Positions 1 through 11,871 of a stretch of 64,000 nt of DNA are shown in pieces. The number at the start of each line of letters is the position of its first letter. Position 1 is the stretch's first letter. Below the pieces are notes generated by a model. The model was not told the origin of the DNA. It made no database searches and saw only the letters and a list, made by a program, of their open reading frames with translations. Source of the DNA: Cymodocea nodosa (taxonomy: Eukaryota; Streptophyta; Magnoliopsida; Alismatales; Cymodoceaceae). Where the stretch lies: positions 12,283,501 to 12,347,500 of the forward strand of contig CM072339.1 in assembly GCA_036874045.1 (NCBI GenBank), written 5' to 3'. A program made the translations under genes and the position numbers.

Positions 1-761
1 TTGTTTAAACATACTTCATATGAAGTTCCATATATAGTAAAATTATCCATAAATATTTCTAAAAAATCCTTAGTCATTCCAGTAAATATGCCTTGCATAC
101 ACCTTTGAAAGGTGGTTGGTGCATTACATAATCCGAAAGGCATCCTTTTAAAAGCATAAGTTCCATTAGGACGTGTGAAAGTTGTTTTCTCTTGATCCTC
201 TAATACTACTAGGACTTGGTTATACCTTGAATACCCATTTAGGAAATAAAAATATTCTTGCCCTGCTAATTTCTCTAGCATTTGATCTATAAAAGGTAAA
301 AGAAAATGATCTTTCCTTGTCACAGCATTTAGCTTTCTATAATCTATACACACTCTCTAGCTTGATTGAATTCTAGTAGGTATCAAGTCTTGACTTTCAT
401 TCTTAATAACAATTAATCTTGATTTCTTAGGAACTACATGGATTGGACTAACTTATGAGCTATTAGAAATTGAATATATTATGTCATTGTCTAACCATTT
501 CACAATTTCCTTCCTCACTACTTCTTTAAGGTTTGGATTTAATCTCCTTTCAAGAATTCTAACTGATTTAGCATTCTCTTCTAAATATATATGATGACGG
601 CATAAAGTAGAACTTAACCCTTTTATGTCAGTCATAGTCCATCCTATTGCTTCTTTATATGTCTTTACTACATCTTTTAATTTAGATATTTGATTCCCTT
701 TTAAATCTAATGCAATAATGATTGGACAAGTCTGTTCTTCTTTCAAAAATATATAGGTCAA
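1..761 (-). pseudogene. Ty3/gypsy reverse transcriptase, N-terminal part (cut by window edge)
   Basis: Copies element RNA into DNA. Read on the minus strand it has the plant OTA-type gypsy run: AIGWTMTDIKG and RRLNPNLKEVV (453-761), then VSPIHVVPKK, CIDYRKLN, LPFIDQMLEKLAG and MPFGLCNAPTTFQRCM towards base 1. A stop at 450-452 breaks the frame, and another lies at about 360. The catalytic FVDD-type box reads FMDN, so the second aspartate is lost. It continues the protease at 982-1554. Dead copy; the remaining RT, RNase H and integrase lie outside the window. Confidence 0.9.
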
Positions 762-981
762 TTTAGGAGGTAAAGGTTTTAAATCTAAGTATTGACCATC
801 AGAAGCTAGAGCTCCTAATTTAGCATTTTCATCTTCAATATTAAACTCTTCTTTGTCTCCTTCTACTTTTACGTTTAAGTCTCCATCTATATTTTTACTT
901 ACTTCTAAATTTTCAATATTTAATCACACCTTCTAACATATCTCCTTCATCCTCTAGAAAGTCTACAATATGTAAGGACAT

Positions 982-1554
982 TTATAGCTTCTCATCCCTT
1001 TCTTGTTTGAAAATATTTAATTGAGTATCCTCATTACCATATGCTAATTTCATCATTCCATTTTTACAATTTATAATAGCCCTCGATGTTACTAGAAATG
1101 GCCTTCCCAAAATTAAAGATGTATCATGATTCTGATGCTTATTTTGTTGGGAATCAAAAACAATAATATCAACTAGATAGATGAAGTTCTTTACTTTAAT
1201 TAGGACATATTCTATTTTTCCTCTAGGGTATCTTATACTTCTATCTACTAATTGAATGACAATCCTAGTAGAGATTAAACCTTCTAATCCTAAGGATGTA
1301 AATATATCACTAGGTATAACATTTATACTTGCACCCAGGTCTATTAAGGTTCTTTCCAACGTTGTATTTTCTATAATGCATGATATAACAGGGATTCCTA
1401 AATCAGATAACTTTTTAGGAATTTGTGGTAGAAATAGAGAACTACTTTGCTCAGCTAAAAAGACTTTTCTTAACACTTTTTGCTCCTTTTTCTTAGTACA
1501 CCAATCCTTAAGAAATTTAGCACAAGGTGGCATTTTCTGTAATAAATCTAACAA
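982..1554 (-). CDS. Gyp aspartic protease (retropepsin-like), 190 codons open
   Basis: Would process the Gag-Pol polyprotein. The sequence shows the plant gypsy protease block: MPPCAKFLKDW, a linker, then TLIDLGASINVIPSDIF with the active-site Asp in the DLGAS variant common in plant OTA elements, VDRSIRYPRGKIE, and ILGRPFL near the end. The plus-strand copy at 38587-39160 is clearly homologous. Bases 762-981 downstream encode a degenerate acidic linker to RT (compare 39013-39412). The open frame is a polyprotein fragment, so the first Met is not a true start. Upstream is separated by a stop at 1597-1599. Confidence 0.88.
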   Translation of the reverse strand: MLDLLQKMPPCAKFLKDWCTKKKEQKVLRKVFLAEQSSSLFLPQIPKKLSDLGIPVISCIIENTTLERTLIDLGASINVIPSDIFTSLGLEGLISTRIVIQLVDRSIRYPRGKIEYVLIKVKNFIYLVDIIVFDSQQNKHQNHDTSLILGRPFLVTSRAIINCKNGMMKLAYGNEDTQLNIFKQERDEKL

Positions 1555-1599
1555 AGGAATGTTAACTTGTACTTTTTCAAAAATTTCTCTAATTTTTTT

Positions 1600-2334
1600 T
1601 TATTTTTCAGGAAATATTTGTTTTAATCTTTCAGGATAGGGCACTAATAATTGTGATTTAAAAGATTCTTTTTCTTTTATTTCATTCTTTTGATCATTTT
1701 TAGTTTCATTTTTAGATTGAAATTTTTCTTCATTGATTTCTAAGTTTTCAGACATTTCATGTACTTTTTCATTTTGATTTTTGTTCTTACTTTCCTCAAT
1801 TTTGTTTTCTTTTTGAATTCTTGTGGGCACGTAAGTTCCAGATCTTAATGTTATATATACATCTTCTAGATTTTCATTACTTTCTTGATGTTCTCGTATT
1901 ATCATTTCAATTTCATGATTTTGATTTTGAATTGTTTCCAATTTCTCATCTATTAAATTGCATTTCTTAATTCCTATTTCTTTGGTATTTTCTTTTATCT
2001 TTATGTTTTGCAAATTATGTAGATCTTCAACATTAAAATTTTCCTTTGTATTCTCAAGTTGCATAACTTGGAATTTCATTGTAAATTCATCTAGTACTTT
2101 TAACTTTCTCTATAGATCATCCAATCTCATTGCATTTAATTTTTGATCAATTTTCATTATGGTTTTTTTAGTTTCATAAATGATATCAATTTTATGTTCT
2201 GAATAATTTTCCTTATAGTTTATTTGATTGACTTCTTGTTGATAATACATATAATGTTCTAGTTTGTCTAGGTTTTGTTCTAAACTACACTTAAGTTTGT
2301 CATACCTATCCCAAACTTCCTTATCTCTTGACAT
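1600..2334 (-). pseudogene. Gyp gag C-terminal/linker region
   Basis: Lysine-, glutamate- and asparagine-rich, coiled-coil-like protein. It starts MSRDKEVWDRYDKL, has a stop around 2107-2109 and ends with LRSGTYVP and LVPYPERLKQIFPEK. LRSG and the YPERL motif are what normally lies between the gag zinc knuckle and the protease in Athila-type polyproteins. No retrotrans_gag capsid domain is present between the primer site and this point. The homologous plus-strand copy is 37832-38558. Probably one polyprotein frame with the protease before decay. Confidence 0.75.
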
Positions 2335-2445
2335 ATTACTTGTTTTAAATTGACTATTAATTGGGTAAACTATAAGATTCTCATACTTAGTTCTATTATA
2401 TTAGATATAATTCATTTGTTGTTCATGTGATCTAACCATCTGCAA

Positions 2446-2550
2446 TCATCTCAGTTTCAAACAATTAGAAATGTCATGACCTTCCAAATTACAAAATTCA
2501 CATATACTAACTACAAGTTTCAACAATCTTTCAGCATAAGCATATGACAT
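2446..2550 (-). CDS. 34-residue zinc-knuckle (CCHC) mini-ORF of Gyp
   Basis: Starts MSYAYAERLL and contains CEFCNLEGHDISNC (2461-2502), a perfect CX2CX4HX4C nucleocapsid knuckle that should bind RNA. It ends LKLR-stop (TGA). The plus-strand Gyp copy (37608-37712) has the same length, the same start and a stop (TAA) at the same codon, although the residues differ. That argues for a family trait and not random decay. It lies about 80 bp downstream of the primer site. Whether it is translated alone, read through or spliced on is unknown; TTGCAG follows the stop. Confidence 0.6.
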   Translation of the reverse strand: MSYAYAERLLKLVVSICEFCNLEGHDISNCLKLR

Positions 2551-2627
2551 ATTCTCAATTATAAAAACACACAACACTCCCTCTACTATTTAAAACAAAA
2601 CAACACTACAATTGCTTAGCTTTTCAA

Positions 2628-2645
2628 TCCCTGTTAACGGTGCTA
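2628..2645 (-). other. Primer binding site, Asp-tRNA type, degenerate
   Basis: Minus-strand TAGCACCGTTAACAGGGA resembles TGGCGCCGTTGCCGGGGA, the plant site complementary to the 3' end of tRNA-Asp. It lies a few bases inside the LTR at 2653 and fixes the element as minus strand. The plus-strand copy is 37514-37531. Confidence 0.75.
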
Positions 2646-2652
2646 GAAAACT

Positions 2653-3434
2653 TGTTTGGTTTGTTTTGTTTACTTATATATTTATATTTACTTAAAAACT
2701 TTGTTTGAGTGATTTTCGTTTGCTTTAATTATATATTGATAATTTCTTTTAGAAGTAAACAAACAATTTTCATAGATTAGATATTAAATCTAATTTGTTC
2801 TTAACTACAAGTGCATAATGTCTATTGTATTTGTGTGCAATTATAGGTCGATCCCATAGAGATTGAGTAAAAATTACGTACTATTTTGATTTTTATAACT
2901 AGAGTTTTATGTATTTTAAATTATACACTCTATTGACTTACTGCTAACTCAACAGACGTAGTTCATGGAGTTATAGTTAACTCAATAGACTATCCTCATG
3001 GACTTAAGTTAACTCCATGAGCCTAACTAATAATTTTCAATTAAATTTTGCTATTCATGAAGGAATTCGACCATCCATTAGGTGGTTCCACAGAATATAA
3101 ATAACATCAATTACGCTTTTAATGTTAGTTAATCTAGGATTTGTCATTAGTCAACACTAACATTTAAATATTTCAAACAGTAACCATTAAGATTTTGGGT
3201 GTTTTATACGAATCAAATTCAGTAATCACTAAAACTATTTCCTATGTTTTGAATCAAGTAAATATGAAGCATTCACAATATTGACAATAATAACATTAAT
3301 CACAATACAAACAAACACTACAACACAAATACTAACTATAAACACAGATAATTAGTTTTGTTTTTGGGATTTTTGTTTTGATATGTTCCTAAAGATGAAC
3401 GAAAGGTGAACTATAGAAATTCTCTGTTGACAGT
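2653..3434 (-). repeat. Gyp LTR-a, 3' (U5) segment
   Basis: 5' LTR of the minus-strand Gyp element, U5-side part. It shares with other Gyp LTRs the block around 2810-2875 (GTGCATAATGTCTATTG and GTCGATCCCATAGAG on the plus strand). It also has Gyp repeat hairpins (for example 2938-3030, with ACTCAACAGAC and AACTCCATGAG). The LTR stops at 3434, where LTR-X is inserted, and resumes at 28008. Confidence 0.8.
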
Positions 3435-3733
3435 TATTTGGATTAAAATGTTGCATATTTTTATAAGATCTTATTGGTTAAATAGATTTACATGAGACTT
3501 ATTAAAGTCATATTATGCATTTATTTCATTATTTAACCAATAAGAATTAATCCCCATTTTATACAACTAAATGTAGGAAATTATTTCAAACATGCATCAT
3601 TTATGAATTTTATGGATGACTTGATACTTTGATGTATTTATTGTTATGAAAAGTTTACAATTCAATAGAAGATCATGGAAATTGAAGATTGGAGGAAGAA
3701 AATCAAGTGGGATTTAATCTTAATCGTTGAATC

Positions 3734-4931
3734 TGTTAGGATCGATAGGCTCACTAGAGGGGGGGTGGATGGTGAAGGTGTGTAAGTTTTTAATTCTTTT
3801 CACTTTGAATCAATTGATTCTAACAATAGTGAGATGAGATGAATTAAATGTAAGCAAAACAGTAAGAAGAAATTAACACACAACAATTTTCTGCAATGAA
3901 TCTTCAAGAGTATACTTGACGGTTGCAAACTTGAGAGTGTATCTGGAATTTTGTGTAGCTCACTATATAATGTATGATTGTTATCTCTATCTGATCTTCT
4001 CTTAAACTTCTCATATTTATACGAAAAGGTATAACAATCATATTTTTCTTCCAAGAGATGTATTCTGCAGTACTTGCTAAATAATCAGACCTAAATATGG
4101 TAAGTTATCGTTCTGTCTGATGTTCAGTAAGTAACCTTCCAATTTCCTTTGATTTTCAGATGGTTATGTGAATAACTCACCGAAAAGCGTCTATAACTTA
4201 CCGAACCTTCACTTACATCCTGTTGTCTGTGTCATGTGAGGATTTTAAGTTGCTCACGTGAGGTGTCAAGTGATCAGAGACTTGTAGTTTTAACTTACCA
4301 AAAAACTCTTGACTTCTGGATAGTTAACTACAGTAACTCTTCGATTTTTCTTTTAAGCTTCCGACTGCTTTCTCTCTAATTCTGCTCGTGCGTAATAGGA
4401 TAACTTAAGTTCCGGATGGTTATACCTGTAACTCACCAAAATTCTTCAAATGTCGGATAGTTAGCTTTCTAACTCTCTAAAGAGTCCTTTAAGCTTCTGT
4501 TCTAGATTTCTACACGTGGTTAATTGAATGACTTAAGTTTTGGATAGTTAGCCTTTCTAACTTTCCGATTTTCCTTGAGCTTTCAGATAGTTAAGTCCTT
4601 AACCTTTCAATCATTCAACCAACTGCCTTTCACAACTCTCCGAAGGCTTTATGATTTCGGATAGTTATTCATCTAACTGTTTGATAGTGTTGCTGCTACT
4701 TTAAATTAACTCTTCGGATACTTAAGTCTATAACTCATCAAAGATTAACTTTCTTCCGGATACATAAGTCTGGAACTGTCTGATTTTCTATAGCTCTATA
4801 GCAACACATTCTGGAATTAACTGCAACTTGTTTGTCTGCCTTCTGATCTTTTGCTGCACTAACTTATTTGTGAAATACAATATGATTCCTTACACAGGTT
4901 TTTGCATTATCAAAATACTTGGGTCCTAATA
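3734..4931 (-). repeat. Cop3 3' LTR
   Basis: On the minus strand the LTR runs TATTAGGACCC to CGATCCTAACA (TG decayed to TA). It is about 250 bp shorter than its partner because the segment matching about 24226-24480 is missing. It is filled with inverted motifs of the TCGGATAGTTA / TAACTCTCCGA type. Confidence 0.9.
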
Positions 4932-5230
4932 ATCTCCCCCTTTTTGATAATGACAAAATCCTTTACATTTATTTACATGTATTTCATTCCCTAGATTATT
5001 TCTATACATTCAGTCACATAGAAATTATGTAAAACAAGGATTTACAATGAATATAATGTAGTGGTGAGATTCCTCCCCCTGATTGTGTGTTTCTTCTCCC
5101 CCTATCTGTGTGCTGAGTTTTTCTTCCCTCTTTTAATGCCTCTCCTTCTATCTATGCTAGAAATATTGTAAGTTTCCATATTCTTCTCCTATTTCCATAT
5201 TCTTCTCCCCCTTTTTGTCATTATATAAAA
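4932..5230 (-). promoter_or_regulatory. Cop3 multiple polypurine tracts
   Basis: The 3' UTR next to the LTR has repeated minus-strand purine runs (plus-strand TCTCCCCCTTTTT at about 4933, and more C-runs near 5073, 5095, 5187 and 5204). The LTR-adjacent run is the expected plus-strand primer. Multiple tracts are a recognised Sirevirus trait. Confidence 0.75.
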
Positions 5231-5338
5231 AGGTGACTGATATCCGTAAAATTGACATCTAATATGTCCTGTATGAGTACATGTTAGCAAAAAGCAAGCT
5301 CCCATATGGTGAGCTTGAGGAATAATAAATAAAAGCAT

Positions 5339-5860
5339 TTAAAGATCTTGTAATGAGCATATACCTAGATTTCTTCTAATATGATTAAAAGTTGATTCAT
5401 TTAAAGGTTTGGTGAAAATATCTACAAGTTGATTTTCTCTTGGTACAAACTTGAGTGAGATGTTCCCTTTTTCCACATGATCTCTCCGAAAATGATGTCT
5501 TATCTCGATATGCTTGGCTCTAGAATGAAGTACTATATTCTTAGATAAACTGATTGCATTGCTATTATCACAAAATATGATTGTATTCTGAATTTTCAGT
5601 CTATAGTCAGCTAAAGTTTGCTGCATCCAAAGAATTTGAGCACAACACAGACCTACTACAATATATTCAACTTCAGTAGTAGATAATGCAATACAGTTTT
5701 GTTTCCTACTAAACTAGGAGATTAATGAATTTCTAAGTAGTTGGCATGTGCCACTAGTACTTTTTCTATCAAATTTGCTACCTGTATAATCTACATCACT
5801 ATAGCCTGATAATGTTAGGCTGCTGTCAGTTGAGTAGTATAATTCAAAATCTTTAGTACC
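5339..5860 (-). pseudogene. Cop3 RNase H domain
   Basis: C-terminal domain of copia Pol; removes RNA from the RNA-DNA hybrid. It shows SGYSDVDYTGS (the second residue of the usual DADWAG box is altered), DRKSTSGTCQLL, ALSTTEVEYI, CDNSNAISLSKN, RAKHIEIRHHF and QLVDIFTKPL, ending in LGICSLQDL and a stop at 5339. Stops near 5715 and 5860 break the reading frame. It continues directly from the RT upstream. Confidence 0.88.
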
Positions 5861-6772
5861 TTATAAATATTTGAAAATTCTTTTTATTGATTTCAGATGA
5901 GATTCCTTTGGTGATGCTTGAAATCTAGCACACAAGCATACACTGAACATGATATCTAGCCTATTTGTTGAAAGATACAATAGAGATCCAATCATGCCTC
6001 TATATTTCTTTTGATCTACTGCAACACTTGAGTCATCAAATTCTAGTTTTATACTTGAACTCATTGGAGTATTTGCAGATTTAATGTTTTCATAGCCAAA
6101 TTTCTTCAACATTTCTTTGCAGTATTTCTCTTGGTTGATAAAGGTGCTATTTCGCACTTGATGGATTTGGAGACCTAAGAAAAACTTCAATTCTCCCATC
6201 ATGCTCATTTCAAATTTATTTTTCATCAAATTTTGAAATCCATGACAGAGTTTTTCTGATGTAGCTCCAAAAACTATATCATCAACATATATCTATATGA
6301 TTAAAATGTGCAAATCAACAGTTTTGATAAATAAAGTGTTGTCCGCTTTGCCTATAGAGAAGTCATTTTCAGTTAAGAATTTTTTCAATTTCTTATACCA
6401 TGCTCTAGGTGCCTGTTTCAGATCATATAAAGCTTTATTTAATTTGAAGACATGATCTGGCTTGACTTCATCTTCAAATTCGGGAGGTTGTTTAACAAAA
6501 ACTTCTTCTTGAATTTCTCCATTCAAAAAGGCACTTTTCACATCCATCTGAAACAATTTTATTCTCATACTGCTTGCAAAGGCAAGCAACATTCTGATAG
6601 CTTCTATTCTAGCTACAAGTGCAAAAGTTTCTTCATAGTCAATACCTTCTTGCTGATTATAGCCTTGTGCAACTAGTCGAGCTTTATTTTTGAGTATGTT
6701 TCCTTCTTCATCTAATTTGTTTCTGAAAATCCATTTAGTTCCAATGATGGATTTTCCTACAGGTTTTTCCAC
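5861..6772 (-). pseudogene. Cop3 reverse transcriptase
   Basis: Copia RT with SIIGTKWIFRNKLDE, KARLVAQGYNQQEGIDYEET, LFQMDVKSAFLNG, ALYDLKQAPRAWY, then the catalytic YVDDI box (about 6280-6295), GELKFFLGLQI and GSLLYLSTNRLDIMF. A stop near 6290 interrupts the frame just before YVDD. It is linked to the integrase upstream and the RNase H downstream in one degenerate pol. Confidence 0.9.
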
Positions 6773-7736
6773 TAAATTCTAGACATTGTTTTTCTGGAAT
6801 TGATTTAATTCTTCCTACATAGCCATTGTCCAGTAAATATCCTTATAGGCTTCATCTACTGATTTTGGCTCTATTTCTAATACAAATGCACAAAAAATTG
6901 CAAATATCTTGTGCTTTGCTTCTCGTTTGTACCCCTTTGGTTAAGTTTCCAATTATTTGTTCCATGGGGTGATCAGATTTGAACTTCCAACTGTGTTGAT
7001 TCTAATCTAAAGCTTGGGATTTGAGTTTATGCTTGGAATTTCCTTTCTCCAAATATTCATTTTCACTATCACTGTCAATCTTCAGATTCTTGAAATTCTA
7101 TATCAAATCTTCATCAAATTGAACATTTATGCTTTCCTCTACTCTTCTATCTTTAGTAACATATACTCTGTAAGCTTTGCTTCTGGATGAGTATCCAACA
7201 AGTCTGGCAAGTTCAGATTTTGCATCAAACTTGTCTTTAGCATTTCTAGTGTTTAATACAAAGCATTTGCAATCAAATGTGAGCTCTATTGGAGATATGA
7301 CAGGCTGTACCTACTACTTCAACCTAAAGAAATTTTGGTAGATTAGTGGCATTTAACATAGTTCTAGCCATTCTTGCAATGTCCTATTCTTCCTTTCCAC
7401 TACTCTATTTTGAGATGGAGTTCTAGGGCAGGAGAATTCATGCAAAATTCCAAATGAATTGCACAAATTTTTGAACTCATGATTATCAAATTCTCCTCCA
7501 TGATCACTTCTGATTTTCTTTATTGTCAATTCCTTCTGATTTTGAATTCTAATGCAAAAATTTCGGAACTCACTACATGTCTCATTTTTATGAGTTAAAA
7601 ATATTACCCAAGTTAATCTAGAAAAACCATCTACAATAACAAGAGTATATTTTCGACCTCCAAGGCTTGAAACTTGAGTTGGGCTAAACAGATCTAGATG
7701 TAGAAGTTCTAATGGCCTTTTGGTTGAAATTTCATG
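6773..7736 (-). pseudogene. Cop3 integrase, catalytic core and C-terminal part
   Basis: Begins at the Cop2 junction with EISTKRPLELLHLDLFSPTQ (first catalytic Asp). It continues RSDHGGEFDN (second Asp) and PRTPSQNRVVERKNRTLQE (Glu), then the degenerate CKCFVLNTR region and the INT-RT linker with several stops and frame changes. The upstream half lies at 21899-22438, beyond the Cop2 insertion. An apparent open frame running past 7736 is a chimera with Cop2 LTR sequence. Confidence 0.85.
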
Positions 7737-8955
7737 TGTAGGATCGTTTGTATCACAAGAGGGGGGGTGAATTGTGTCTTTAGTAATTAAACTAGCGGAT
7801 AAAACAAGAGCACAAAACACTCGTAAATGAAATTCTATTCTTTTATTTCAAGACAGAATTTACAATATCTTTTCAGCTAAATTCCCTTCTTGATAGTTTT
7901 GATACAGTAATTTTTTGATATACAATTCAAATAGGAAAACAAAGTTCTTTTTCAAAACTAATTTTGAATTGTATAAAACTTGATCTTTATGCACACAGCT
8001 CTTTTCTTTTTCTTTCTCTTTGCTTAGCATCAGTATCTCTTCTTCTCTAGTTGTCGAATTTCTAGACTTCTTGCGTTTGTAGCTCCTTTTCTAAAATTGC
8101 TTGGAATTTCGAACTTCTTTTGATGTTGGAGAACTTTTCAGAATATGAATATTCAAACTTAACTCTTCAGTTAGGGATCCAAATTGAATATTTAGACTTG
8201 GTTTTTGAGATTGGGATCCTCCATTGTAATGTAGCTCGTACTCTCTATTAGTAGTCGAACTCTGTTGTCTTTCATGTTCAGCATGTTCATCCACTTGATC
8301 CACAATCCATAATCCACGTACTAATTTTCTCTTTAATCCAAATTACTTTCTATTTAAATTTTCACTTTCTTCACTAACAATTTGAGTTTCCACGATCTCC
8401 ACTCGTAGATTCACCGAAACTTTATCTTCCTAGAGTCTTGTAGAATATCTTCTAAGTCTTCGATTTAGTCGAACATTTATCCTTTAACTCCTATCAAAAC
8501 TCGAACACTTATCCTTTAACTCTTCGAGTTTTTGCACCTGCAAAACACGTGACTAAACAAGGAAACTTATATGTTCGTTAGTCCTTTTATAAAACTCGAA
8601 TAGTTATCTATCCATGCGTACAAAACTCGAACAATTATCTAACTATTCGATTTTTCATTACCGAACGCACATGGAAAACACGTGACAACTTAAAACATTG
8701 AAAACACATGTGCAGATAACTTAACTATATGAGTTTTTAACATAAAGTATTCGACAAAAACGAAACGTTAACTCTCCGAAAGTTTAACTATTGCAAATCT
8801 AGCTCTTCGGAAATCTTTAATTTATCCGACATAAAAATGAAACTTTTCGATAATCTGTTAACTATTATACTTAGAGAAATATACTTAGAGAATATTATGT
8901 AGACTTATTTAAATACGTTAATAAAGCATACATCATCAAAATTAAATACCTAACA
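7737..8955 (-). repeat. Cop2 3' LTR
   Basis: Minus-strand ends are TGTTAGGTATTT and CGATCCTACA. It matches 20682-21893 closely. The U3 part (about 8400-8900) has clustered motifs such as AACTCGAACA and GTTATCTAACTATTCG, with nearby CACGTG-type boxes. Confidence 0.92.
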
Positions 8956-9060
8956 ATCTCCCCCTTTTTCATGATGTCAAAACCTAATAAGTCACATAAT
9001 TTATATCTCCCCCTTTTTGGCATTATAAAAAAGTAAACAAACTATTTTCTCCCCCTTTAG
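8956..9060 (-). promoter_or_regulatory. Cop2 multiple polypurine tracts
   Basis: Three plus-strand TCTCCCCCTTT runs (8957, 9008, 9047) lie beside the 3' LTR. The one touching the LTR is the likely plus-strand primer. Confidence 0.75.
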
Positions 9061-9281
9061 GAAGTTAAGTTTTATAAATGTAAGGAAGGATATCTTACTA
9101 AGTATATATTAATCAAAATGATAGTGTCAACCATACATAGGATTTATGGATTAAGCAAAAACTGTTTAATATCATAAACTGTGAAAAATAATCACGTAAC
9201 ATTAAAATCAGTAAACAGTTTACATAATGGTTTTGGTTACAAATTACAAAAAATAAAACATGTAATACATAATTTGTATAA

Positions 9282-11871
9282 TCACAAGCCTCTTTGTCTT
9301 CGAAAAATATCAATCAGAGTATCTGAAATTTTCTTTGCAATATCTGTACTAACTATGTTTATCTGATCAAGTAATGCCTGATCTAAATCATTTTGAGAAA
9401 CTTGTGATGATTGCTGTAAAAATTCAATATGTATGTCTGTATCTATACCTGTATGTATTTCTCTGTGTATACCTTGTTGTATATCTGTATGTATATCTTG
9501 TTGTATGTCTGTATGTTGCTGTGTTTCTGTAAATTCTGTGGATTGTTGCTATATTTGCCGAACCTGTTGTTGTTGTTGTCTAAGGATAGGTATATCTGCC
9601 GCTTGGTATTTTTGGAGTTCCTTTGTAGAGAAAGATCGTGACTTTAATCTTTTCTGTGGCCAAGGTGTAATATCTGTTTGACTTGCCACAATTCTCAAAA
9701 TTGTATCACCATAAAATAATTTACTCTGCAAATGTAAGATATGAGAAACAAAAATATCATACTAATTCACCTGTATATGGTTGATTAATGCGTATGTAGC
9801 ATAAAGACAACATCTGACAACTTCTGCCCCATGACCAAACCTCTGAAACAATGTAGCATGCAATATTTTTGCAATAAAACGTGTTTGGCCATTTAAGTCA
9901 TTTAGTAATGTCAATGGTTTGTTGGCAGTTGGATCTTTGGCTAAACTTGTAATGTCTCATCCCAATCGATAAACCTATTTTCTTTCTGATAATTTAACTC
10001 CATTTTTCAGACCAAGTACCTGATGAAGTAAATCTGGAGTTAAATATATGTCATTTTCTTGTATATTAGAAACAAAAATACCTTCTTCCACTGTTAAGTT
10101 TGAGTAAAAACAACTAAGAAGTTCGGGTATAGCAAGATGGCCTGGCTGTTGTGGAAGTAGAGTCAACAAACCTTGAAATTCAAATAGTTCGCGTATGTGT
10201 GCCATCCCTTCAAACTTAACTAGTCTTGAATATAAAACTGTAAAAGTTTTATATGTATGAAATTTGTCAAAACAGGAATTATTTCTGAACCATAATAGTG
10301 TATTTGCATCTAAACTTTGTTCAGGATTAGGTATTTTCCTATCATGATGTTCTAATCTAGGACTTGTTTCAATATTATCAGCAGCATCTATATTGTCAAA
10401 TCTTTCAGAACTGGTGGAATTTCTATCAAAACTAGTATAAATGTCTGAATTATCTATTATTGTTGTATGAATAATCTGCTGAATTTCTTCTATTTGTTCT
10501 TCTGGAAACATTTCAGTAGCAATAGTCTCTGTAACAATCTGTATATCAGCAACCTGTATATCTATATGTGATCTATACAATTGTCTCTGTATGAAAGAAT
10601 GTTCTATATCTATCTGTGGAATAGAATCATCTTGTATTTCTGAAATTTGTATATGTGAGACATCGGTAGTATCATATTCTACTTGTAACTGTGTATGTTG
10701 TTAATTATATACCTTTATCAACAAGTATACGATATATTGTAACAGACATAACCATACATATAAAGTGTAGTGTAAGCAACTGTACCAAAATTCAAAAGTC
10801 TCTATTTGAGATATAGTAAGAGGAAGAATATTTGTACATTCCTCTTTAGATGAAATATCTTCAAAATTCATAGACTCAGTGTCTATGTCATCAATAATAT
10901 CATCAAATTTGATATCATCTGTATATATATCATCAAAATTTCCTACATTCTCACTTTCCATAGGAAAAGAATGTGTGCTTGCAGCATTATGTGAAAAACT
11001 GTCCATTGTATTAAAAGATACATTATGCACTAATGTGACACAATACCTTAGAGTATATGCTTGTAAGCCAATATTTGTCACATCTAATGGGATTCCTGAC
11101 AAAAATGTCTGTCTAGCTTCTATAATGGAGCATAGTTTTCCATTTTTCACTGATTCTTCTTTTTGCTGCAATATTCCTTGTACACCTACAATTAGTCCAA
11201 AATATTCAATTGTCTTTTTCTTTGTCCAACTATATGTCTGCAGTGTTTCAGGTTGTTCAGGAGGTTCTAAAATTGTCTTAATTTCTCCTGTTAAAGGCAC
11301 CTATTGTCTTGATGGTCCTTCACCATGATGCCTAGGTGGTAATAATGGAATATAGAGTTTTAAGCTCTCCACCTCTGTCATTTTGAGTTGATAAACTCTT
11401 TGTCCTTCACTTCGAAGGCCCATTTTGCTAATAACAGTTTTCTGTTCATCAATATACTATTTAATATCATCTAAAACAGCTGGGGGAAAATAATGTTGGG
11501 AATACAAGGATTGTAATTCCCTGTTTGCATTTTTGATCATTGATCCCCACTTCTTTCCATAATAAGTGATAGACTGTACTAATGTCTCTAGTACATGTCC
11601 AGAACTTACAACCGTAGGGTTAGGTTGTAAATTTCTTTTCCATAAATGCAATGCGGAAAGTTCATTCTGTTTTAGTCTAAACTGTGTTTTAGCATAATTT
11701 CAAATAAATTTCCAACAGAAATTTTTCTCATCTTGAATAGCTTTTCTAATTTCATGTAGTACTTCGTTTGAAAAAGTTTACCTGGAGTAAATATCATTGA
11801 TTTCATTTTGCATTTTCTGAAGTTCTAACTCTCTTTTCTGCACTTTGGTCATTCTACCACGTCCTGACATT
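9282..11871 (-). pseudogene. Cop2 additional ORF (plant transposon-type, aORF)
   Basis: A long ORF downstream of pol, broken by stops and gaps. It starts MSGRGRMTKVQKRELE (ATG at 11871), passes an acidic Asp/Glu/Ser region (10701-11000), then RELFEFQGLL, CFYSNLTVEEG and LTPDLLHQVLGLKN (9975-10580), and QSKLFYGD (9549-9731). It ends in a Gln/Ile/His/Asp repeat tail and RRQRGL-stop at 9282. The LFEFQGLL...FYxNL core resembles what is annotated in plants as putative plant transposon protein (Transposase_32-like; from memory). The same core is in the gypsy-linked aORF at 60744-62969. Function unknown. Confidence 0.7.
9425..9545 (-). repeat. Short tandem repeat inside the Cop2 aORF tail
   Basis: Imperfect ~12-bp units (plus-strand TTGTTGTATGTCTGTATG-like) encode alternating QQDIH / TDIH residues near the protein end. 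Confidence 0.65.

Noticed and set aside
7353-7820. Single 155-codon protein joining an LTR-derived N-terminus to integrase
   Set aside because: Crosses the exact Cop2/Cop3 insertion boundary at 7736/7737; a chance fusion.
10879-11328. 149-codon plus-strand open frame
   Set aside because: Antisense shadow of the Cop2 aORF, whose sequence has a homologue on the gypsy side in the minus frame.
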